The position numbers and the translations under genes were made by a program. Under the pieces are notes generated by a model that saw only the letters and a program-made list of their open reading frames with translations, searched no databases and was not told where the DNA came from. A DNA stretch of 64,000 bases from Cohnella thailandensis (lineage in GTDB: Bacteria > Bacillota > Bacilli > Paenibacillales > Paenibacillaceae). The stretch lies in contig NZ_JACJVQ010000028.1 of the NCBI RefSeq assembly GCF_014212135.1, positions 1 to 64,000 on the forward strand, given 5' to 3'. Each line of letters starts with the position of its first letter. The first letter of the stretch is position 1. Shown here one piece after another: positions 16,059 through 23,575 of this stretch.

Positions 16059-16106
16059 AAAGTAAAAATGGGGAGAATAACGGTCGGGCCGACCGTCATT
16101 CTCCCC
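16056..16106 (-). terminator. Terminator between the molybdoenzyme and the ECF operon
   Basis: GGGGAGAAT (16070-16078) pairs with ATTCTCCCC (16098-16106), with an inner CGGTCGG/CCGACCG stem. On the minus strand a T-rich run follows, so it ends the sigma-factor operon. It may also work weakly on the plus strand. Confidence 0.85.
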
Positions 16107-16123
16107 ATTCGTTTGAGGCGCGG

Positions 16124-17476
16124 CTATTGCGATGGCGAGGCTGCCGTCTGTTCAGATTCGAGCTTGGCTTTAACCATCAGCTCTTCGCCTTCCCTTTGGA
16201 TGGAGGCGAGCGCCTCTTCTACGGTCGACTTGCCTTGGAGCACCTCGTCAATGCGGCGATCGACAAGCCGATTAAACGGCTCGAAGAAACTAACGGGGAC
16301 CTTCGACTCGGCGTACGCGGGCAACTCGTTCTCCGGCAGCTTGCGGTAGAACGCCCGGTAATCCTCGTCGCCTCTCCAGGCGGGATCGTCTTGCAACGCG
16401 AGAAGGTCCCCGTTGATGGCGACGGAGGCGCGGCCCATGCGTTCGGAGTGGAGATAGGCGATCGATTCCCAAGCCCGCACCGGCTTCGAAGAGACGGTGG
16501 GGATCGCGAACACGTATCCGGTGCCGAACCAGCCCGCCCGGGAAGGATCGGACGCCCGGATCGGTCCCGTCGCGACGCCCCACCGGAACCCGGGCTCGCC
16601 CGCCTTGAGATTTCGCATGAGCGAGTCACCGTCCACGGTCATCGCAGCCAGTCCCTGCGCGAACAGCTCCGTCTGAGCCAGCGCCTCCGGACCGTAATAG
16701 GTGGTGCCGTCCCTCGTATCGCCTTCGACGGTCTGGGTCCGGAACGTTCCGTTCCGGTAGGCGTCGACGACCTCGCCGAAGATGTTCCGCCAGCCGTCCG
16801 TATCGATCGTGAGCGCGCCCGTCTGCGAGTTGACGTACTCGACACCTTCCGTATAAGAGATTTTGTTCATCAGATCGAACGGCGTGCTCACCCATTTGAC
16901 GTGTAGGCCGAATTCGTCGTCGCCGAGCCGGCTGTCGTTCATGAAGCGGCCGGCCAGGTTCAGCGTATCCGCCCAAGTCATGTCGTCCTCGGGGTATGGA
17001 ATTCCGAGCCGGTCGAACAGATCCTTGTTGTAATACAAGGCCGATGTGCTGAAGAAGGGAGAGAGCCCGAACAGCCGTCCTTGCTCATTGCCTTTTAAAT
17101 AGTCAAGAACGGCGGGATTGAACCGGCCGAGATCCATATCGGACCGCCAGGCGAACTCCTCCAAGTCGCGCAGGAGATCGGCATCGGCCAATCGGCGGTA
17201 ATCGAACACGTTCATGAGAAGCAGATCGGGCTTCTCGGTATCCAGCCAATCCCGCCACCGGCTCTCCGAGAAAGAGCTCGACTCTTCGGGGATTTCGATC
17301 AAGATGAGGTCCCAATCGGAAAAAGCGGCATCGAAATAATCCCGGTACGTCGATTCGAAAGAGTAGGCATCCAGCGTCGCGATCCTTAAGGATACCGGCT
17401 CCTCGTTCGAGCTCTTCTTCGTGCAACCGGACAACAGGCAGACCGCGAGGAGGAACAGGCAGAGTCGCCGGATCAT
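16124..17476 (-). CDS. Extracellular solute-binding lipoprotein, third gene of an ECF sigma operon
   Basis: This 450-residue protein has a signal peptide and lipobox LLSGC (residues 14-18) before a family 1-like solute-binding fold, recognisable by LFGLSPFFSTSALYYNKDLF and GTGYVFAIPTVSSKPVRAWE. Its start overlaps the stop of the preceding gene by 4 bases (ATGA). No permease or ATPase is adjacent, so it may serve signalling rather than transport. Ligand presentation to the upstream membrane protein, which has a similar ectodomain, is an inference. Confidence 0.82.
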   Translation of the reverse strand: MIRRLCLFLLAVCLLSGCTKKSSNEEPVSLRIATLDAYSFESTYRDYFDAAFSDWDLILIEIPEESSSFSESRWRDWLDTEKPDLLLMNVFDYRRLADADLLRDLEEFAWRSDMDLGRFNPAVLDYLKGNEQGRLFGLSPFFSTSALYYNKDLFDRLGIPYPEDDMTWADTLNLAGRFMNDSRLGDDEFGLHVKWVSTPFDLMNKISYTEGVEYVNSQTGALTIDTDGWRNIFGEVVDAYRNGTFRTQTVEGDTRDGTTYYGPEALAQTELFAQGLAAMTVDGDSLMRNLKAGEPGFRWGVATGPIRASDPSRAGWFGTGYVFAIPTVSSKPVRAWESIAYLHSERMGRASVAINGDLLALQDDPAWRGDEDYRAFYRKLPENELPAYAESKVPVSFFEPFNRLVDRRIDEVLQGKSTVEEALASIQREGEELMVKAKLESEQTAASPSQ

Positions 17477-19011
17477 GGCCGGGTCTCCTTCTCCGCGGCA
17501 AGCGTCCGCAGCGTTTCTTCGGCTTCGCGGTCCAGCTGTTCCAGGAACGGCTCGACCCCGAGAGAGCCGTTCAGCAGATCCCGCTCCCGTTCCTGTCCCG
17601 ACTTGTAAGCCAGGTTAAGCAGCGCCTGGTAAGCGGGGTCGGCTTTCTGCTTCAGGCTGCTCAGGGACAAGGACGTATCGTACCTGGCTTCGTAGTATGC
17701 GTCTTGCGGACCTGAGTCGTCGACGGTTTCGGCTTTGACGGTGTACAAGGCGTACGGCGCCGTACGGGTTTGCCTCTCCGTCTGCTCCGGGCTCAGGATG
17801 TACTTGAGCAGCTCCCAGGCGGCATCCGGCTGCGAGGATCGGGACGGAATCGCGAACACGTAACCGATCTCCATCGCCTGCCCGCCGGAGCGCGCCGATT
17901 CGTCCAGGGCGGGAGCGGGGAGAAGGGCCCATTCGTCGTCGAATCCGATCATCTCCCGCGCGCCGGCGAGATTGCTGCCGTAATCGCTCGGCTGGAACGT
18001 CATGGCGGAACGGCCGTTCAGGAACGGGTCGAGCTTGTAGAGCTCCTTCATGGGATAGCTCTTGCCCTGTTCCATCCCCTGCTCGCCTCCGATCCAGCCG
18101 TCCCGGTACCCTTGAACGAACGAAGACCATAAACCCGTCCAAGCTTTCGAGCTTAAGGTGGACCGAAGGCCGTCCGGCGCGTACGTTCCCAGCCCCAGGC
18201 TTTGTCCGACGGTCACCGCGTTCAAGGACAGGCCCGGCCGGTAGCCGAAGCTGAGCCCGTATACGGGATCCCCGTTCTTCTCCGATCCGGCGAACCTTGC
18301 CGCAAGGCCCATCGTCTCCTCCCAGGTCAGACTTCCGGACGGTTCGGGAATGCCAAACTCGGCGAACAGCTCCCGATTATAGTACAAGCCGTATGCCGAG
18401 AACTTGTCGGCCATCCCGTACAGCTTCCCCGCGCCGGCTTCCCGAATCGTCCGCCGGACCGGCTCATAGAAGTTCTGTTCGTCGATGCCGTCCCGGAGCA
18501 GCAGCGCGTCAAGATCCGTCAGCAGGCCGGCCGACGACAGCTCGTCCAGGTATCCGAGCGGAATCTGGACCAGATCGGGCTCCTCGTTCTCGATCCACTC
18601 CCTGTAATCTTCGAGGCTTCCCATTTTCGGCACGTTTGCCGAGTAGCTAAAGCGCGCCATAGGGTGCCGGATAACAAAAGGACTGCCGTATTTCCTCATA
18701 AAATCGTCCGCTCCCGACAAATAGCCGATCTTGAGCGTCGTCGTTTCCGTCTCGCTGATGACGGGCTTCTTCTCGGGCTCGGGCTTGTTCCAGGAAGCGA
18801 GAGTGCTTCCGATTTCCGAACGGAATACCACCGCCGCCAGGATAACGGCGACCAGGGCCGCGGCCGCAAGCGGAACGATTTTCTTCTTCTTGCGTCTCTC
18901 TTGCACGGCGATTCTCTCCTTTACTTTGCGAATCGTTCCCATCGAGAAACCGCCCGTTCCGAGCGGAGTCTCCGTCAAGTGGCTCTCCCAATCCCGCTCG
19001 GCGCGCTTCAT
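17473..19011 (-). CDS. Putative anti-sigma factor with a solute-binding-protein ectodomain
   Basis: This 512-residue single-pass protein has a cytoplasmic head of about 52 residues (MKRAERDWESHL, then a Lys/Arg-rich stretch) and one membrane helix (VPLAAAALVAVILAAVVF, about residues 55-72). An extracellular domain of about 430 residues resembles family 1 solute-binding proteins: it has LYGMADKFSAYGLYYNRELF and IGYVFAIPSRSSQPDAAWELLKYILS. The position directly after an ECF sigma gene with a 4-base overlap, and the inside/outside topology, fit an anti-sigma factor. The usual His-Cys-Cys zinc anti-sigma motif is absent. The true start is ATG 19011, with AAGGAGC upstream; longer in-frame extensions run through the sigma gene. 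Confidence 0.75.
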   Translation of the reverse strand: MKRAERDWESHLTETPLGTGGFSMGTIRKVKERIAVQERRKKKKIVPLAAAALVAVILAAVVFRSEIGSTLASWNKPEPEKKPVISETETTTLKIGYLSGADDFMRKYGSPFVIRHPMARFSYSANVPKMGSLEDYREWIENEEPDLVQIPLGYLDELSSAGLLTDLDALLLRDGIDEQNFYEPVRRTIREAGAGKLYGMADKFSAYGLYYNRELFAEFGIPEPSGSLTWEETMGLAARFAGSEKNGDPVYGLSFGYRPGLSLNAVTVGQSLGLGTYAPDGLRSTLSSKAWTGLWSSFVQGYRDGWIGGEQGMEQGKSYPMKELYKLDPFLNGRSAMTFQPSDYGSNLAGAREMIGFDDEWALLPAPALDESARSGGQAMEIGYVFAIPSRSSQPDAAWELLKYILSPEQTERQTRTAPYALYTVKAETVDDSGPQDAYYEARYDTSLSLSSLKQKADPAYQALLNLAYKSGQERERDLLNGSLGVEPFLEQLDREAEETLRTLAAEKETRP

Positions 19012-19565
19012 GACAATTCGCTCCTTTCTTGGCCGGACGATCCCCATGCCCGGTTCACGGCTTCCCGGGCGCGGAACAGCCGCGACTTCACGGTTCCTTC
19101 CGATACGCCGAGCAGGGCCGAAATCTCCTTCATGGACAACTGATGATGAGCGTAAAGAAGCAGCGCCTCTCGAAGCTTGCGAGGCAGCTTCAGGACGATG
19201 TCCCAGATCGCCTGGTGCTCCTCCCGGTGCAGCCACTCGTTCTCCGCCGAAGGATGGGAGGCTCTGCTCGCGTGAGGCGTCAGGAAGCTTACTTTGCGAA
19301 CCCAAGAAGACCGAAGATAATCGAGCGCCGTATTTCTCGCGATCGAGAGCAGCCACGGCTTGATCGGCGACTCCCCCCGGTAGTTATGGAGATTCTGGTA
19401 CGCTTTGACGAACACGTCCTGGGCGATATCCTCCGCGGCCTCCCGGCGGCAGGTCAGGAAGTAGGCGTAATTCCAGACGTCCTTGCCGTACGCGAGCATG
19501 AGCTCGTCCAGGATCTCGTTGCGGTCCAGCCCCTCGGTCATATGCTTCAAATAGTCGAACTCCAC
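19008..19565 (-). CDS. ECF-type RNA polymerase sigma factor
   Basis: This 185-residue protein has both conserved sigma-70 regions. Region 2 contains DIAQDVFVKAYQNLHNYRGES and KPWLLSIARNTALDYLR. Region 4 contains LSMKEISALLGVSEGTVKSRLFRAREAVNRAW. There is no region 1 or 3. It should direct RNA polymerase to stress- or ligand-induced promoters when released from its partner. The start is a GTG at 19565, with GAGGTGA upstream. The gene is first of a three-gene, translationally coupled unit with a membrane binding-protein-like anti-sigma candidate and a binding lipoprotein. Confidence 0.93.
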   Translation of the reverse strand: MEFDYLKHMTEGLDRNEILDELMLAYGKDVWNYAYFLTCRREAAEDIAQDVFVKAYQNLHNYRGESPIKPWLLSIARNTALDYLRSSWVRKVSFLTPHASRASHPSAENEWLHREEHQAIWDIVLKLPRKLREALLLYAHHQLSMKEISALLGVSEGTVKSRLFRAREAVNRAWGSSGQERSELS

Positions 19566-19586
19566 TTGCGTTCACCTCGATAAACC

Positions 19587-19611
19587 GACGATTAACGATG
19601 GAAAAGGTTCC
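19587..19611 (-). promoter_or_regulatory. Candidate ECF-type autoregulatory promoter
   Basis: On the minus strand GGAACC (19611-19606) is followed after 15 bases by CGTC (19590-19587), the classic ECF promoter pattern. It lies 22 bases before the GTG start of the sigma gene. Confidence 0.6.
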
Positions 19612-19664
19612 CTATCCATTAAAAATTTTGGCGAGAGGTTTGTATAGAGGGATGTGGCCCGCGG

Positions 19665-19697
19665 GGAAAAAGAAAAGCAGCGGCTTGGAGCCGCTGC
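19665..19697 (-). terminator. Intrinsic terminator of a 47-residue protein gene
   Basis: GCAGCGGCT (19677-19685) and AGCCGCTGC (19689-19697) form a perfect stem. On the minus strand TTTTCTTTTT follows it, 23 bases past the stop codon of the gene at 19720-19863. Confidence 0.85.
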
Positions 19698-19719
19698 TGC
19701 TTGAATGGGAAGAGGTTGG

Positions 19720-19863
19720 CTACTTGGAGCGTTTGCCGGGACGATTGACGGGAGTGGCGTTCTTGGATCGGTCGATCGTGTCGTTGACGAAGGCCATATC
19801 CTGATTCTTCGCGCGCATGCGGGTCGTGCCTTTGTAGTTGCCTGCGTGGTTTTGATTTTCCAT
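19720..19863 (-). CDS. Small basic hydrophilic protein, 47 residues
   Basis: An ATG at 19863 with a consensus TAAGGAGTGA site 7 bases upstream opens a 47-residue frame ending at a TAG at 19720, followed by a perfect terminator. The product starts MENQNHAGNYKGTTRMRAKN and ends PVNRPGKRSK. It is rich in Asn, Lys and Arg, has no hydrophobic segment, and resembles in size and composition the small spore proteins of Bacillales (SspK/SspN-like). That assignment is only compositional. It is a complete transcription unit by itself, divergent from ychF. Confidence 0.75.
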   Translation of the reverse strand: MENQNHAGNYKGTTRMRAKNQDMAFVNDTIDRSKNATPVNRPGKRSK

Positions 19864-20053
19864 CGGTCGTTCACTCCTTAGGGCTCTTGGCGGGAAAATG
19901 CCTCAAGGACATTGTTCTCCGCTTCCGCCGCCTCTATCCGAGTAAGGAAGTGGGAGCGGGAGGGCGGCTCGCGAACCGACTTGCTTGCCTGAGTAGACGA
20001 GGCAACTCGGATTCCGGTATAATGACCTGAGAATTGAAGAGGCGAACGATCGG

Positions 20054-20088
20054 GCGCTTAAGGCGCTTAAGCAACGGTCGCGCTTAAG
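20054..20088 (+). repeat. Three GCGCTTAAG direct repeats in the ychF leader
   Basis: Copies at 20054-20062, 20063-20071 and 20080-20088. Each contains the palindromic core CTTAAG, and the first two form CTTAAG-GCG-CTTAAG. They lie between a possible -10 box (TATAAT, 20018-20023) and the ychF ribosome binding site. The function is unknown. Confidence 0.5.
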
Positions 20089-20104
20089 TCAGGAGTGTAC
20101 TCGA

Positions 20105-21205
20105 ATGCCACTGTCTTGTGGAATCGTCGGATTGCCGAACGTCGGCAAGTCGACTTTATTTAACGCCATTACGCAAGCCGGAGCGGAATCGGCCAACTAT
20201 CCGTTCTGCACGATCGACCCGAACGTCGGCGTCGTCGAAGTTCCGGACGAACGCCTTCAGAAGCTCGCCGAGATCGTAACGCCGAACCGGATCGTACCGA
20301 CCGCGTTCGAATTCGTCGACATCGCGGGCCTCGTCAAGGGAGCCAGCCGAGGCGAAGGCCTGGGCAACAAATTCCTCGCGAACATCCGCGAGGTGGACGC
20401 CATCGTTCACGTCGTCCGCTGCTTCGTGGACGAGAACATCACGCACGTCTCCGGCAAGATCGACCCGATCAACGACATCGAGGTCATCAACCTGGAGCTG
20501 ATCCTCGCCGATATCGATTCGGTCGAGAAGCGCATGGAACGCTCCCGCAAGAACATGAAGGGCGGGGACAAGAAGTACGCCCAGGAGGTTGAAGTGCTGG
20601 AGCGCATTCACGCGGCGCTGCTGGAAGAGAAGCCGGCTCGCAGCGTGGAGCTGTCCGACGAAGAGAAGCTGATCGTGCGCGATCTTCACCTGCTGACGAT
20701 CAAGCCGGTCCTTTATGCCGCTAACGTTCACGAGAGCGAAGCGGCGAATTCCGATTCGAACGAATACGTGGAGCGCGTGCGCAAGTTCGCGGCGGCGGAA
20801 GGCTCCGAGGTCGTACCGATCAGCGCGAAGGTGGAGTCCGAGATCGCCGAGCTGGAAGGCGAAGACAAGGAGATGTTCCTGGAGGAGCTCGGCCTGAGCG
20901 AGTCCGGCCTGGACCGTCTGATCCGCGCCGCGTACAAGCTGCTCGGCTTGTACACGTACTTCACCGCCGGCGTGCAAGAGGTTCGCGCCTGGACGATCCG
21001 CAAGGGAATGAAGGCGCCGCAAGCGGCGGGCGTCATTCACACCGACTTCGAACGCGGCTTCATCCGCGCGGAGGTCGTCTCGTACGAGGACCTCGTTAAC
21101 GCCGGGTCGATGAACGCGGCCAAGGAGAAAGGCCAGCTTCGTCTCGAAGGCAAGGAATACGTGGTCGCGGACGGCGACGTCATGCACTTCCGCTTCAACG
21201 TTTGA
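20105..21205 (+). CDS. ychF: YchF/Obg-like redox-regulated ATPase
   Basis: This 366-residue protein is full-length YchF (OLA1 family). It has the P-loop [15 protein letters not shown] (residues 8-22), a G3 DIAGLVKG motif and the family's changed G4 region (NVHE instead of NKxD), which gives ATP preference. A TGS-like C-terminus has [36 protein letters not shown]. YchF binds ribosomes and tunes stress responses in the cytoplasm. The ATG follows TCAGGAGTG. The leader carries three GCGCTTAAG copies. The gene is monocistronic with a strong terminator. Confidence 0.96.
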   Translation: MPLSCGIVGLPNVGKSTLFNAITQAGAESANYPFCTIDPNVGVVEVPDERLQKLAEIVTPNRIVPTAFEFVDIAGLVKGASRGEGLGNKFLANIREVDAIVHVVRCFVDENITHVSGKIDPINDIEVINLELILADIDSVEKRMERSRKNMKGGDKKYAQEVEVLERIHAALLEEKPARSVELSDEEKLIVRDLHLLTIKPVLYAANVHESEAANSDSNEYVERVRKFAAAEGSEVVPISAKVESEIAELEGEDKEMFLEELGLSESGLDRLIRAAYKLLGLYTYFTAGVQEVRAWTIRKGMKAPQAAGVIHTDFERGFIRAEVVSYEDLVNAGSMNAAKEKGQLRLEGKEYVVADGDVMHFRFNV

Positions 21206-21210
21206 ACGAA

Positions 21211-21260
21211 TCCGGCCCCCGGAGCTCTGCGCTTTAGAGCTCCGGGGGCCGGATTGTTTT
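21211..21260 (+). terminator. Intrinsic terminator of ychF
   Basis: An 18-bp near-perfect stem pairs TCCGGCCCCCGGAGCTCT (21211-21228) with its inverse at 21236-21253; TTGTTTT follows. Confidence 0.92.
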
Positions 21261-21559
21261 CCGGGGGCGGATCCCCGAATGTATGGGGTTATCGGAAACC
21301 CCAACGAAAACCTCCGACAGAAACCTCCTTTTATTCCCTTCCCAGCCGTTAAGGTTAGAAATTCGTTTATTCAAGGTAGAAAAATTTTCCCCGGCACATA
21401 ACAGCTTTAAAGAATAGGAAACCGTTTTATATCTCTCTGTTATCGATAACTCTCTACAATAGAGGTACGACGATTGACTCGCGACGGTTGCAAGCGACTC
21501 GTTTGAAAGCGATTGCCGAATGCCGCCGCGCGAAAACGTTCCGAAGCAGGAGGGGTCCC
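21261..21559 (+). other. Leader region of the second importer operon
   Basis: No gene was seen. The region holds the perfect 12-bp palindrome GTTATCGATAAC (21439-21450) and a TACAAT (21455-21460) that may be a -10 box. The palindrome overlapping the promoter could be an operator, but no cognate regulator is known. Confidence 0.45.
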
Positions 21560-22510
21560 ATGGAACCGGTCACCCGGGAAGAGCTAAAGCCCGCCCGAAG
21601 CGGGGGTATTTTATCCGAACGGTACAGATTATTTTTGTATGCGCTTCCATTTCTCGTTCTCGTCTTCTTGTTCAGCTACCTCCCGTTGTATGGATGGATC
21701 TACTCTCTCTATAATTACCGGCCGGGCTTCAAGCTAAGCGATACGCCGTTCGTCGGCCTGCAATGGTTCCGGTCGATCTTCGCGAACCCGACCCAGACGG
21801 CGGAAGTGGGACGGGTCATGAAGAACACGATCGCCATGAGCTCGCTCGGTATCCTCACCTCGGTGCTTCCGGTCGCCTTCGCCATCCTCCTTAGCGAGAT
21901 CAAGGCGATGCGCTTCAAGAAGACGGTTCAGATTCTGACGACGCTTCCGAACTTCATCAGCTGGGTGCTCGTTTACGCCATCGCCTTCGCTCTGTTCAAC
22001 GTGGACAACGGCCTCATCAACAAAATCATGATCGGCCTGGGGCTCCAGGAACGGGGCATCAACTACCTGGCGACCGACAACCACACTTGGCTCTCGATGA
22101 TTCTGTGGAATACGTGGAAGGGTCTCGGCTGGGGAGCGATCATGTACATCGCGGCGATCACGTCGATCGATCAGGAGCTCTACGACGCGGCCAAGGTGGA
22201 CGGGGCCGGGCGGTTCCGGATGATCTGGAACATCACCATCCCGGGCATTATGCCGACGTACTTCGTCCTGCTGATGCTTCAGATCGCCAACTTCATCAAC
22301 AACGGCATGGAGCAATACTTCGTCTTCCAGAACCCGATCAACAAGGACCACATCGAGGTTCTCGACCTCTACGTTTATAACGCGGGCATGCTCGGGACGA
22401 ACTTCTCGTTCGCGACGGCCGTCAGCATGCTAAAGTCTCTTATCAGCATTGGCCTGCTTCTGTTCGCCAACAAGCTGTCCAAGTGGGTTCGCGGCGAATC
22501 CATCATTTAA
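21560..22510 (+). CDS. Polysaccharide ABC transporter permease (LplB/YteP type)
   Basis: This 316-residue protein has six predicted helices and the EAA-loop region ELYDAAKVDGAGRFRMIWNITIPGIMPTY. The N-terminus is a short charged tail, and the C-terminus ends NKLSKWVRGESII, typical of LplB/YteP permeases for oligogalacturonide- or xylan-type sugars. The ATG at 21560 follows CAGGAGGGG; the frame is open upstream but without a usable start. It heads a six-gene run (two permeases, binding protein, kinase, regulator, second binding lipoprotein). Confidence 0.88.
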   Translation: MEPVTREELKPARSGGILSERYRLFLYALPFLVLVFLFSYLPLYGWIYSLYNYRPGFKLSDTPFVGLQWFRSIFANPTQTAEVGRVMKNTIAMSSLGILTSVLPVAFAILLSEIKAMRFKKTVQILTTLPNFISWVLVYAIAFALFNVDNGLINKIMIGLGLQERGINYLATDNHTWLSMILWNTWKGLGWGAIMYIAAITSIDQELYDAAKVDGAGRFRMIWNITIPGIMPTYFVLLMLQIANFINNGMEQYFVFQNPINKDHIEVLDLYVYNAGMLGTNFSFATAVSMLKSLISIGLLLFANKLSKWVRGESII

Positions 22511-22528
22511 CCAGGAGGGGTGACGCAT

Positions 22529-23422
22529 ATGCGCATTCGCCGCAGCTTCGGCGAAATCTCGTTCCACACTCTGAATTACGCTTTCTTTATCCTGTTCACG
22601 TTCCTCTGCGTGTTTCCGTTCTATTACTTGTTCATCAACACGATCAGCAGCAACGATTTGAGCGCAAGGGGACTCGTCACTTGGTACCCGAAAGAGATTC
22701 ACTTCGAGAACTACGTTCAGATTCTCAAGATCAAAGGTCTCTCCCAAGCGGCGTTTATCTCCGTGGCGCGAACCGTCATCGGCACGGCGGCGACCGTTCT
22801 CTGCTCGGCGTTCCTCGGCTACCTTTTTACCAAAAAGAAGATGTGGGCGCGGAGCTTCTGGTACCGGTTCATGGTCGTCACGATGTACTTCAACGCGGGC
22901 ATCATTCCTTGGTTCGTCATCATGATGAAGCTGAACATGACGAACAACTTCCTGGCTTACATCCTGCCGACGATCGTCTCTCCGTTCTTCATCATTCTCG
23001 CCAAGACTTTCATCGAATCGATCCCGGAGGTGCTGCAGGAATCCGCGGAGATAGACGGGGCGGGCACCCTGACGGTGTTCTGGAGAATCATTCTGCCGCT
23101 CATCAAGCCGATCGCGGCCACCATCGCCATCTTCGCCGCCGTCACGCAATGGAACTCGTTTATCGACACGGTGTTCCTCATGACCGACCAGACCTATTAC
23201 ACGCTGCAGTTCGTGCTTTACAAGTACCTGAACGAATCGAATTCGCTCGCGGCCATCATCCGGAGCGGAGGAACGGCCAACATCGACTTATCCAAGATGC
23301 AGACGGCCACCTCGGTGCGAACGACCGTCTCGATGATCGTCGTCATTCCGATCATGCTCGTCTATCCGTTCTTCCAGCGCTTCTTCGTCAAAGGGATCAT
23401 GATCGGCGCGGTCAAGGGCTGA
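22529..23422 (+). CDS. Carbohydrate ABC transporter permease (LplC/YtcP type)
   Basis: This 297-residue protein is the second permease of the importer, with the EAA-loop EVLQESAEIDGAGTLTVFWRIILPL and the usual C-terminal QRFFVKGIMIGAVKG. ATG 22529 is chosen over the GTG at 22520 because CAGGAGGGG at 22512-22520 gives a better spacing to it. It lies 18 bases after the first permease. Confidence 0.9.
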   Translation: MRIRRSFGEISFHTLNYAFFILFTFLCVFPFYYLFINTISSNDLSARGLVTWYPKEIHFENYVQILKIKGLSQAAFISVARTVIGTAATVLCSAFLGYLFTKKKMWARSFWYRFMVVTMYFNAGIIPWFVIMMKLNMTNNFLAYILPTIVSPFFIILAKTFIESIPEVLQESAEIDGAGTLTVFWRIILPLIKPIAATIAIFAAVTQWNSFIDTVFLMTDQTYYTLQFVLYKYLNESNSLAAIIRSGGTANIDLSKMQTATSVRTTVSMIVVIPIMLVYPFFQRFFVKGIMIGAVKG

Positions 23423-23575
23423 TTCCGGTTTCTTCCCGAAGGCCGATTGCGGAACGGTCTGCTATTCATCTTTAAGGAGGTGATCGGGGGGCGCGCGGGA
23501 CTGCCGCGCTTGTCGATTCGCGACCGATTTGGACCGCGGCTTCACCAGTAAAGAAATCAAAGGGAGGCATTCCAG

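Noticed and set aside
19572-19874. 100-codon minus-strand frame before ychF
   Set aside because: The 47-residue frame at 19720-19863 in another phase has a consensus ribosome binding site and a terminator; the longer one has neither.
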